Shown one piece after another: positions 1 to 6,011 of a DNA stretch of 6,011 nucleotides. Under the pieces are notes generated by a model. It searched no databases. It saw only the letters and a program-made list of their open reading frames with translations, and was not told the origin of the DNA. The DNA lies in contig JBFHES010000271.1 in NCBI GenBank assembly GCA_041584015.1, forward strand, positions 1 to 6,011, in the 5' to 3' direction. Each line of letters starts with the position of its first letter. Within the stretch, counting starts at the first letter, position 1. The position numbers and the translations under genes are program-made. Source of the stretch: JBFHES01 sp041584015 (GTDB lineage Bacteria > Bacteroidota > Bacteroidia > Bacteroidales > M50B96).

Positions 1-2852
1 ACTTACGCCCGAAGCTTCCGGTTTTTCTGTTCCACATCTCATTCATTGTAATTATTATCGGCGCCGGACTTACCCGCTATATAGGCCGCGATGGTATTAT
101 GCGCGTACGCGAAGGCGCAGCGTCAAATGTAGTTGCATCAAGCGACACCTATTTTAAGCTTGTATTTGCGAAAGGTGGCGAGTTTGCATCGCACAAGGAA
201 TTGGTTAGGATTTCGAATATCTCGGAAAAAAACCTGAGCAGCCGCGTTCGATTTAACGACGACAAATTTAAGTTCAAGAGCAAGGCATACATGCAAGGTG
301 TAACTCCTTCGATTAAAGAGATAGCCAATGGCAAAAAGATGATTGATATAATGATCTCCATGGGCAATATTCGACAATCGTTTGTGATTGAAGAAGGTGC
401 ATCGCTCACCTTTAATCGCTTAAAATTTCATTTCGGCAACACTGCCGATGCAGATATTTATTTTACTTACAAGGATTCATTGCTGATCAATAGCAAAGAT
501 GATTTGGTGCAGTTTAACATGATTACTAATTTGCGCGATACACTTGAAAGCAATGCCACACACGCATTGGTACCGCGCATTTTATACGAGCACGAGAAAC
601 TTCGCTTTGTGGTTCGAGACTTTAACACATCTGGAGAAGTTAACTACATTGCCGAAAACGGATCGATGAAAAGCAGTTTCGCCGTTGTAGAAGTTGATGT
701 AGAACACCAGAACGAAACCACCACTACTTATCTGCCAATATACACACACGACAATTCAATAATAAGACACCTGCCTTATGGCGACACGGAATTAGAGCTG
801 TCCTTTGGAAGCGATTACTACAAAATACCTTTTTATGTTTACCTCGAAGATTTTAACGTAACCCGCTACACCGGCTCAAACAGCCCATCATCGTTCGACA
901 GTCATGTGCAGGTATTGGATAATAATCGTAATCATGTTCGCGATTATCATATTTACATGAATCATATTCTAAATCAGGATGGCTGGCGTTTTTACCAAAA
1001 CAGCTATGACGACGACGAGCTGGGAACCATCCTTTCGGTAACCTGGGACGACTGGGGAATAAAGGTAACTTATCTGGGATATTTCCTTTTATCGCTGGGA
1101 ATGATACTGGCCTTGTTCTGGAATGGAAGTCAGTTTAGATTTAACTTAAGCAAATTTTACAATGCCCGCAAAACAGCCATCACACTGGCCTTACTCCTAT
1201 CAACAGCAGGCATAATCTCTGCACAGGATACTTCGGAGCCTGCGCCTACATCAATTGATGACCAAATTGTAGAAGAATTTAGCAGCATTTGGATTGCCGA
1301 TAAAAAAGGCAGAATGAAACCTGCCAATACCTTATTTTACGAACTATCCAGAAAACTTAGCGGCAAAAACAAACTAGACAAAATACCAGCTGAACGAGCT
1401 GTATTGGAGCTGATTGTTTATCCTGAAATTTGGGGCGCCAAAGCAATCATTAAAGTAAACAACGATCAGCTTAAAGATACGCTGGGCATAGATGGCAAGT
1501 ATGCTTCCATCATTACATTTTTCGAAAATAACGAGAACTACACATACAAATTAAGTAAGCTGGTGAGTGATGCGTATCGCAAGGCACCGCACGACAGAAG
1601 CAAGTTCGACAATGAGGTTATTGCCGTTGACGAACGAGTAAATATTTTCCTCATGCTGCAAAGCGGGGAATTCTTGCGAATATTCCCTGACACCAAAGCA
1701 CCCGAGCGCACCTGGTATACTCCTGCCGATAATTTCATGGGTATGGAACAAATGGATTCATTATTCATGTCCTCAGCAATTAGTATCCTTAGCACTTCCA
1801 TTAGAAATGGAGCAACAGAAGATGCATTAATGCTCATTGATGGCATCAAGAAATATCAGGAAAAATTTGCCGGTAGCCTTTTACCTGCTGACAGCAAAAA
1901 CAATCTTGAAATAGTATATGAACGTGCTGGCGTTTTCAGCAGACTTTCTTTGGTTTATGTTAGCATTGCCCTTGTAATTCTACTTCTGGTAGTACTTACC
2001 GTATTCACAGACAGTAAAATAATTAATGTGACGCTTACACTATTTCACTATTTATTATGGCTGCTTTTTGTACTGCAATTATTTTTCATTGGTATAAGAT
2101 GGTATATTACCGGCCATGCTCCGTTAAGTAACGGATACGAGGCCATGCTCTATGTATCAGTAGCTGGTCTGCTTGTTGGGCTAATCATGTCGTACCGCAA
2201 TAAGATTCTTCTATTCATCACCGCGATTTTTGCTGCAGCTCCGTTATTTGTCGCTCATTTAAATTTAATGAATCCGGAATTAACTAACCTCGTTCCGGTA
2301 CTTAAATCATATTGGCTAACCATTCACGTGGCCACTATTACAGCAAGTTACGCTGTACTTGGGTTTGCAGCATTGGTTGGATTTATCAATCTGGCATTAA
2401 TGGCCTACACATCGGCAAGCATTAAAACCCGATTTAATGCTGTTATTAATGAGTTTACGTATTTGAACCAAATTCTCTTAACCATAGGCTTGTATATGCT
2501 AACGATCGGTTGTTTCCTTGGAGGAATCTGGGCAAACGAATCGTGGGGAACTTATTGGAGTTGGGACCCGAAAGAAACCTGGGCTTTGGCTGCTATTTTG
2601 GTTTATGCCTTTGTGGCACATATTAAACATATTGAATCGTTACGCAGTCGCTTTACATTCAACGTGGCCATGTTCCTATCTTACAGCACCATTCTTATGA
2701 CCTATTTTGGTGTAAATTACTTTTTAGGAGGTATGCACTCTTATGGTAAAGGTGATGCATTCAACCTTTCGTTTGGAAGCTATGCGACACTAGCCTTTAT
2801 CGTTATAACTATTTTTGTAGCCAGATATAAAGAATCAAAAAAACTGGACTAG
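1..2852 (+). CDS. ccsBA: CcsBA: fused ResB-CcsA System II cytochrome c heme lyase (5' end outside window)
   Basis: System II cytochrome c synthetase, an inner-membrane protein that exports heme and attaches it to CxxCH motifs of apocytochromes in the periplasm. The frame is open from base 3 and the 32 codons before the ATG at 99 read as ResB, including the helix FLFHISFIVIIIGAGLTR, so that ATG is internal and the start lies upstream; 949 residues are visible. In order: ResB helix with a conserved-type His (33-35), long periplasmic ResB region, helix at about 1063-1122, a second signal-like hydrophobic segment ending ISAQ (about 1170-1226), a soluble periplasmic stretch to about 1935, then the multi-helix CcsA half. 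That half has GHAPLSNGYE (His 2115-2117), LTIHV (His 2325-2327), the WWD heme-handling core WGTYWSWD (2544-2567), AHIKH (His 2619-2621) and GGMHSY (His 2736-2738). By family knowledge the IHV and GMH histidines flank WWD as external heme ligands, and the ResB and AHI histidines are the membrane pair. All key residues are present; no damage is seen. Confidence 0.95.
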   Translation, partial: LRPKLPVFLFHISFIVIIIGAGLTRYIGRDGIMRVREGAASNVVASSDTYFKLVFAKGGEFASHKELVRISNISEKNLSSRVRFNDDKFKFKSKAYMQGVTPSIKEIANGKKMIDIMISMGNIRQSFVIEEGASLTFNRLKFHFGNTADADIYFTYKDSLLINSKDDLVQFNMITNLRDTLESNATHALVPRILYEHEKLRFVVRDFNTSGEVNYIAENGSMKSSFAVVEVDVEHQNETTTTYLPIYTHDNSIIRHLPYGDTELELSFGSDYYKIPFYVYLEDFNVTRYTGSNSPSSFDSHVQVLDNNRNHVRDYHIYMNHILNQDGWRFYQNSYDDDELGTILSVTWDDWGIKVTYLGYFLLSLGMILALFWNGSQFRFNLSKFYNARKTAITLALLLSTAGIISAQDTSEPAPTSIDDQIVEEFSSIWIADKKGRMKPANTLFYELSRKLSGKNKLDKIPAERAVLELIVYPEIWGAKAIIKVNNDQLKDTLGIDGKYASIITFFENNENYTYKLSKLVSDAYRKAPHDRSKFDNEVIAVDERVNIFLMLQSGEFLRIFPDTKAPERTWYTPADNFMGMEQMDSLFMSSAISILSTSIRNGATEDALMLIDGIKKYQEKFAGSLLPADSKNNLEIVYERAGVFSRLSLVYVSIALVILLLVVLTVFTDSKIINVTLTLFHYLLWLLFVLQLFFIGIRWYITGHAPLSNGYEAMLYVSVAGLLVGLIMSYRNKILLFITAIFAAAPLFVAHLNLMNPELTNLVPVLKSYWLTIHVATITASYAVLGFAALVGFINLALMAYTSASIKTRFNAVINEFTYLNQILLTIGLYMLTIGCFLGGIWANESWGTYWSWDPKETWALAAILVYAFVAHIKHIESLRSRFTFNVAMFLSYSTILMTYFGVNYFLGGMHSYGKGDAFNLSFGSYATLAFIVITIFVARYKESKKLD

Positions 2853-2956
2853 TATTAAAGAGTTTCATATTTTAGTTAAATATTAACATTTAAGGGCTTA
2901 GCAAAGTTGAACCTTTGATAACGATTGATGTTTATAATTTATTGAACTAAAATATT

Positions 2957-3769
2957 ATGATTATGAAGAAAATTAATTACTTGCTTTTAGGGCTTTTTGC
3001 CTTCTTTACCCTTACCGCTGGCGTTATGTATCACAGCGGAACACCTGGACAAAAATCAGGATCACCTGGCGATGGCGGATCTACCTGTATCCAATGTCAC
3101 AGTGGCAATGCCGTTACTCCTGCAACAGGCTGGATAACTTCGGACATTCCGGCTAACGGATATACTCCTGGAACCACCTACAACATCACCTTAAATGGCG
3201 CACATGCAGGTGCACAAAAATATGGTTTTGAAATGACCTGTGAAGATGGCAATAACGATAAGCAGGGTGCTTTTGCAGTAACAGTTCCAGCTGAAAACCA
3301 ATTGGTATTCGGTAGTTCTGATGCAATTACGCATACCGGAGGGGGAACGTCTCCTACCAATGATGCCATTGCATGGAGCTTTCAGTGGACCGCACCAGCT
3401 GCCGGAACAGGCGAGTTAACCTTCTACGCAGCAGTTAATGCTTGTAATGGAAATGGCAATACGTCAGGCGATTTTATTTATACAACAACATTGGCAGCTT
3501 CTGAATTAATTGTAACTGGAATCGACAATCCAATTGCTGAGCAAATTTCAATTTATCCTAACCCAGCTGTTTCAACATTAAACATAAGCGGTGTTAATGA
3601 TAAAGTAAGTAACATTATTCTTATCAATGCTGTAGGGCAAGAGGTTCGTAATATCGCTAACTCAGGTACAGTGAACACGATGAATGTTAATGATCTTGAG
3701 AAAGGATTATATTTCTTAAATATAGTTTCTGCAGAAAACATTAAAACAGAAAGAGTTCTAATTCAATAA
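2957..3769 (+). CDS. Exported CxxCH / choice-of-anchor V (Reeler-like) protein with T9SS type A sorting domain
   Basis: Secreted protein of 270 residues. A Sec signal peptide (about 1-22, KK then a Leu/Phe-rich core) is followed by a Gly/Pro/Ser-rich linker and the heme c motif CIQCH at 44-48. Residues about 55-185 are a beta-rich domain (GTTYNITL, YGFEMTCED, WSFQWTAP, GELTFYAAVNAC) resembling the choice-of-anchor V / Reeler-like family; Cys95 and Cys163 probably form its disulfide. Residues about 197-270 are a T9SS type A sorting domain (YPNP at 200-203, then the GLYFLNI and ERVLIQ strands), so the mature protein should cross the outer membrane and be surface-attached or released. It starts 104 bp after ccsBA with no terminator between, so it may share that transcript; a strong terminator follows. 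The ATG at 2963 (MKKINY) is an equally good start; neither has a Shine-Dalgarno. Whether the single CxxCH really carries heme is inference: no distal ligand can be assigned. Confidence 0.85.
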   Translation: MIMKKINYLLLGLFAFFTLTAGVMYHSGTPGQKSGSPGDGGSTCIQCHSGNAVTPATGWITSDIPANGYTPGTTYNITLNGAHAGAQKYGFEMTCEDGNNDKQGAFAVTVPAENQLVFGSSDAITHTGGGTSPTNDAIAWSFQWTAPAAGTGELTFYAAVNACNGNGNTSGDFIYTTTLAASELIVTGIDNPIAEQISIYPNPAVSTLNISGVNDKVSNIILINAVGQEVRNIANSGTVNTMNVNDLEKGLYFLNIVSAENIKTERVLIQ

Positions 3770-3790
3770 GAATTTTTTAATAGATTGGTA

Positions 3791-3819
3791 AGGCAGGGCT
3801 TCGGCTCTGCCTTTTTTTT
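3791..3819 (+). terminator. Rho-independent terminator with UUCG tetraloop
   Basis: Stem GGCAGGGC (3792-3799) pairs with GCTCTGCC (3804-3811) as 8 bp with one G-U wobble. The loop is TTCG (3800-3803), closed by C-G: the extra-stable C(UUCG)G tetraloop. Eight T follow (3812-3819). A3791 can add one pair with the first T. It lies 22 bases after the stop of the CxxCH/T9SS gene and separates it from the porin operon. Confidence 0.93.
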
Positions 3820-3928
3820 GCGCCAAACATCCCTTAAGTAGAAACTATTTTAATCATCAACTCTCAAATCACACAAGAACACCAACTTAAAGCATCTGCT
3901 TATTTTTACAACTCTTTGAATAACAACA

Positions 3929-3948
3929 AATACCTAGCACTAGGTATT
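3929..3948. promoter_or_regulatory. Perfect 9-bp inverted repeat, probable operator of the porin operon
   Basis: AATACCTAG-CA-CTAGGTATT is a perfect dyad with 9-bp arms and a 2-bp spacer, typical in size for a dimeric helix-turn-helix repressor or activator site. Its right arm overlaps the TTG of the predicted -33 element (3947-3949), so a bound protein would block or contact RNA polymerase. It has no T-tract, which argues against a terminator, and it should lie upstream of the transcription start, so an RNA role is unlikely. I cannot assign it to a regulator family: it does not match the FNR/CRP (TTGAT-N4-ATCAA), Fur or Rex consensus. Confidence 0.65.
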
Positions 3949-3977
3949 GATACACCTTCCTTCAAGCAATAGTTTTG
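3947..3977 (+). promoter_or_regulatory. Bacteroidota-type sigma-ABfr promoter for the porin-flavoprotein operon
   Basis: TTG at 3947-3949 (-33 element) and TAGTTTTG at 3970-3977 (-7 element, an exact TAnnTTTG match) are separated by 20 bp, the usual spacing for the Bacteroidota primary sigma factor. The inferred start of transcription is a few bases downstream of 3977, giving a leader of about 40 nt before the porin ATG. The leader is A-rich, as is common in this phylum. Confidence 0.7.
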
Positions 3978-4023
3978 CGGTATGAATTTATCGAAGAAAA
4001 CATACAAATAAAATTATACAAAG

Positions 4024-5181
4024 ATGAAATCACTTACAGCATTACTAATTCTTATCAGCCTCTCCATTGGGGTTCAGGCGCAGCTAAACGGAGATGAGAA
4101 CAATGAAGGATCGCAGAAATTAACCATTAAAGGTTATGCACAAATTGACTACAACCAGGAACTTGAAAAGGATGTTAGAAACAACGGAACACTTGATGTT
4201 CACCGGATGGTATTACTATTCGGTTATCGCTTTAACAAGAATACCTCATTTGTATCAGAAATAGAATATGAACATGTAAGTGAAGTATACATTGAACAAG
4301 CTTACATCAATCATAAAGTAAATAACTACTTAAACCTAAAGGCTGGTTTGCTTCTAGTGCCAATGGGCATCATTAACGAATACCACGAGCCACCAACATT
4401 CAATGGTGTTGAACGTCCGAACCTCGACAAATACATTTCGCCAACCACCTGGCGTGAAATTGGGGCCGGTATCACAGGTCGTTTCGATGATCTATCTATT
4501 AAATACCAAGCCTATGTAATGAACGGATTTAAAAGCTACGATGGAGCTGGTTTGTTAAGCGGCAAGAATGGATTAAGGAAAGGACGTCAAAAAGGCGCTG
4601 AATCCTTTATTAGCTATCCGAGTTTTACAGGTCGTATAGACTATTATGGAGTTTCCGGTTTAAAAGTTGGTGCATCAAGTTATGTAGGCAAAACTCAATC
4701 GAGCATGTATGATGGTTTAGACAAAACAGACGCAGGCGCAGTAGCTAGCGCCGACAGTTCAGTAGTTGGCGTAACGATGTTTGGTGCCGATGTAAGGTAC
4801 AACCTTAAAGGATTAAACCTTCGTGGACAATACTACTTGGTAAGCATCAGCAATACCGAACAATACAATGGCCTTACGGGCAGCGATCTTGGAAGTGAAC
4901 TAAACGGTTTTTATGTTGAAGCCGGATACGACGTACTCTCAAGTTTTGATATGGAAACGGAGCTTATTCCATTTGTTCGCTACGAGAACTACAACACACA
5001 CGCCAAAACAACAAGCGAAACCGCAAAGCTACCTTCCCTTAATAAAACTGAAATTACCGCAGGATTGGGGCTTAAACTAGCGCATGGCGCCATGCTAAAA
5101 GGCGACATACAGTTTAAAACAAACGAAGACTCCGATGAGTATAGCCAACAAGTAAACTTAGGAGTTGCAATATGGTTCTAA
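4024..5181 (+). CDS. Outer-membrane beta-barrel porin (phosphate-selective porin O/P-like)
   Basis: Predicted outer-membrane porin of 385 residues. A clear signal peptide (1-19, MKS then Leu/Ile-rich, cleavage VQA/Q) leads into alternating amphipathic beta strands all along the chain (for example KLTIKGYAQIDYN, TSFVSEIEYEHV, LNLKAGLLLVPMG, LRGQYYLVSIS, TELIPFVRYENY). The last strand, VNLGVAIWF, ends in Phe, the classic outer-membrane insertion signal. Residues about 116-150, with HEPPTFNGVERPN and WREIGAGITGRF, resemble the conserved constriction region of Bacteroidota Porin_O_P-type proteins of about 350-420 residues. Cysteines are absent, as expected for a barrel. The start is set by the signal peptide. 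It is the first gene of a two-gene operon under the 3947-3977 promoter, and its last 10 bases overlap the FMN-binding protein gene. The substrate cannot be deduced: the family name's phosphate selectivity should not be carried over. Confidence 0.85.
   Translation: MKSLTALLILISLSIGVQAQLNGDENNEGSQKLTIKGYAQIDYNQELEKDVRNNGTLDVHRMVLLFGYRFNKNTSFVSEIEYEHVSEVYIEQAYINHKVNNYLNLKAGLLLVPMGIINEYHEPPTFNGVERPNLDKYISPTTWREIGAGITGRFDDLSIKYQAYVMNGFKSYDGAGLLSGKNGLRKGRQKGAESFISYPSFTGRIDYYGVSGLKVGASSYVGKTQSSMYDGLDKTDAGAVASADSSVVGVTMFGADVRYNLKGLNLRGQYYLVSISNTEQYNGLTGSDLGSELNGFYVEAGYDVLSSFDMETELIPFVRYENYNTHAKTTSETAKLPSLNKTEITAGLGLKLAHGAMLKGDIQFKTNEDSDEYSQQVNLGVAIWF
5160..5164 (+). promoter_or_regulatory. Shine-Dalgarno AGGAG of the FMN-binding protein gene, inside the porin gene
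   Basis: AGGAG lies 7 bases before the ATG at 5172, an ideal spacing, and fixes that start. It lies within the last codons of the porin gene. It stands out because the other starts in the window have no such motif. Together with the 10-bp overlap it suggests translational coupling or re-initiation. Confidence 0.6.
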
Positions 5182-5753
5182 GAAACAAATACCTTGCTTC
5201 ATTTACGGTGCTTCTTGTTGGTTTGATTAGCTTGCATTGTGCCAACTCGGAATCATGGTTATCGGATAAGAACCTGAAAAAGGCGAATCGAACTGTTTCG
5301 AAAATCTGGAAGAACGATCAACTGCAATTTCAGCCGATGCAGCTAAACAGCAACTTTCTTGAAGATTTGGAGGTATATGAACTGAATGGTTCATTCTTCT
5401 CTCTTGAAAACAGTGAACAACAACTAGGAACGATATACATTGGAACGGCCAATGGATGCCATGTGGGAGGTTGCGAAAGCCCCAACAATGCAAGCAATGG
5501 TTTTGAGAACTTCGATTTTATGCTGGTCTACAACGAGTCGCAAGAACTTATAAACGTGCAGGTTTTACGCTACGATTGCGAGTACGGTTATGAGATTTGT
5601 GGCAAAAGATGGTTACGACAGTTCTCTAGCAAACAAAGCAGCGAGAATTATAATTACGGTCAAGACATTCAAGCCTTATCCGGAGCAACCATTTCTGCAA
5701 AGTCAATTACCCATGAGATTAACACCATCAACAAGATTATAAGAAGTTACTAA
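5172..5753 (+). CDS. Exported FMN-binding-domain protein with covalent flavinylation motif
   Basis: Protein of 193 residues with an N-terminal export segment (about 5-22, hydrophobic) and a C-terminal FMN-binding domain of the NqrC/RnfG type (FMN_bind). The diagnostic DIQALSGATISAKS motif spans 165-178; by family knowledge Thr173 receives FMN through a phosphoester bond from the ApbE flavin transferase outside the cytoplasm. Cys23 follows SLH; it could be a lipoprotein site, but His at -1 is atypical, so secreted, anchored or lipidated forms are all possible. The mature part has four other Cys: Cys96 and Cys101 in GCHVGGC, and Cys136 and Cys143 in DCEYGYEIC, just before KRWLRQF. The pairing suggests disulfides or a redox or metal role. 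It overlaps the porin by 10 bp, so both are probably made together in the outer envelope. It is too short, and lacks the other subunits nearby, to be NqrC or RnfG proper. Role proposed: periplasmic electron carrier; partner unknown. Confidence 0.85.
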   Translation: MVLRNKYLASFTVLLVGLISLHCANSESWLSDKNLKKANRTVSKIWKNDQLQFQPMQLNSNFLEDLEVYELNGSFFSLENSEQQLGTIYIGTANGCHVGGCESPNNASNGFENFDFMLVYNESQELINVQVLRYDCEYGYEICGKRWLRQFSSKQSSENYNYGQDIQALSGATISAKSITHEINTINKIIRSY

Positions 5754-5779
5754 TAAATTGATACCACTATTTCTTTTAC

Positions 5780-5810
5780 CGCCTGGCTTAACTAGTTAGG
5801 CGTTTTTTTT
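5780..5810 (+). terminator. Rho-independent terminator of the porin-flavoprotein operon
   Basis: CGCCTGGCT (5780-5788) pairs with AGTTAGGCG (5794-5802) as 9 bp including two G-U wobbles, with a 5-base loop TAACT, then eight T (5803-5810). It lies 26 bases after the FMN-binding protein stop. There is no matching A-tract on its left, so it terminates only plus-strand transcripts. Confidence 0.88.
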
Positions 5811-5905
5811 ATGTTGATAATTACGAAGCAAAACAGCTAATATTTTGATAGTTGTCTATTCTATTCTTCTCTCAGCTATGAACTTTAAACCTCGAAAGAA
5901 TTTCT

Positions 5906-5929
5906 CGCAAAGCCGCAAAGTCGCTAAGA
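5906..5929. repeat. Three-unit 8-bp tandem repeat (CGCAAAG type)
   Basis: CGCAAAGC, CGCAAAGT and CGCTAAGA follow each other without gap: three 8-bp units with the core CGC(A/T)AAG. From memory, similar CGCAAAG-type arrays recur in intergenic DNA of Bacteroidota and other environmental bacteria, so this is probably one copy of a dispersed repeat. No reading frame with coding features crosses it. Confidence 0.6.
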
Positions 5930-5969
5930 AATCCAAGGCCCGAGCTTTGATTCTAAATTGCTACTTTCC

Positions 5970-6011
5970 TCTTGATTCTTGATACTAACTTCTTGATTCT
6001 TCTTTCTTACT
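5970..6011. repeat. Imperfect 21-bp tandem repeat (TCTTGATTCTT type), continuing to the right edge
   Basis: Two adjacent 21-base units, 5970-5990 and 5991-6011, both begin TCTTGATTCTT and end ACT, and agree at 17 of 21 positions. A weaker related unit with TTGATTCT lies at 5945-5965. The array reaches the window edge and may continue. It probably belongs to the same intergenic repeat region as the 8-bp array just upstream. Confidence 0.55.

Noticed and set aside
1538..1849. Minus-strand open frames inside ccsBA and other genes
   Set aside because: They are antisense to well-supported coding sequence, lack family features and start signals, and are best explained as shadows.
2875..2887. Small dyad GTTAA-ATA-TTAAC after ccsBA
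   Set aside because: Only 5-bp A/T-rich arms, no T-tract, so neither a convincing terminator nor an operator.
2907..2938. TTGAAC ... TATAAT resembling a sigma70 promoter before the CxxCH/T9SS gene
   Set aside because: The spacer is 20 bp instead of about 17, the region is very AT-rich so such matches are expected, and no TAnnTTTG with a proper TTG is present (AACCTTTG at 2910-2917 misses the first T and has no upstream TTG).
3858..3913. Three CAACT copies spaced 25-26 bp upstream of the porin promoter
   Set aside because: A 5-base word in AT-rich DNA repeats easily by chance; the flanks do not match and there is no dyad.
3929..3948. Reading the perfect dyad as a terminator or transposon end
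   Set aside because: No T-run follows, the spacer is only 2 bases, and no transposase or second copy is in view; its overlap with a promoter fits an operator better.
5172..5753. Calling the last gene nqrC or rnfG
   Set aside because: It shares the FMN-binding domain and SGATxS motif, but no other Nqr/Rnf subunit is nearby, and its partner is an outer-membrane porin.

Overview
The window reads as ordinary chromosomal DNA from a member of the Bacteroidota. Four points support this: a fused ResB-CcsA (CcsBA) cytochrome c assembly protein with the periplasmic insert typical of that phylum, a secreted protein ending in a type IX secretion (T9SS) type A sorting domain, a promoter matching the Bacteroidota TTG / TAnnTTTG consensus, and A-rich translation starts mostly without Shine-Dalgarno sequences. 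Genus cannot be told from the sequence. All four genes lie on the plus strand.

Left part (1-3819): a 5'-truncated ccsBA gene runs in from the left edge. Its reading frame is open from base 3, so the first ATG in view (99) is an internal Met. After a 104-bp gap with no terminator comes a small exported protein with one CxxCH heme c motif, a Reeler-like / choice-of-anchor V domain and a T9SS sorting tail. A strong UUCG hairpin terminator closes this unit. Placing a heme-attachment machine next to a CxxCH-bearing secreted protein suggests, without proving it, that the second is a client of the first.

Middle and right part (3820-5810): a 204-bp regulatory region after the terminator carries a perfect 9-bp inverted repeat that overlaps the -33 element of a consensus Bacteroidota promoter. 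It drives a two-gene operon: an outer-membrane porin, then an exported FMN-binding-domain protein with an SGATxS flavinylation motif and four cysteines in its mature part. The two genes overlap by 10 bp, and the second has a well-spaced AGGAG. A hairpin terminator ends the operon. It looks like a regulated porin/flavoprotein pair for outer-envelope transport or redox chemistry; the substrate is unknown.

Right edge (5811-6011): no gene is visible. The stretch holds short tandem repeats (an 8-bp CGCAAAG-type array and an imperfect 21-bp TCTTGATTCTT-type array) that look like dispersed intergenic repeats. No CRISPR array, mobile element, tRNA or rRNA was seen. The most interesting items are the operator/promoter arrangement, the porin-flavoprotein coupling, and the possible heme-bearing T9SS cargo.
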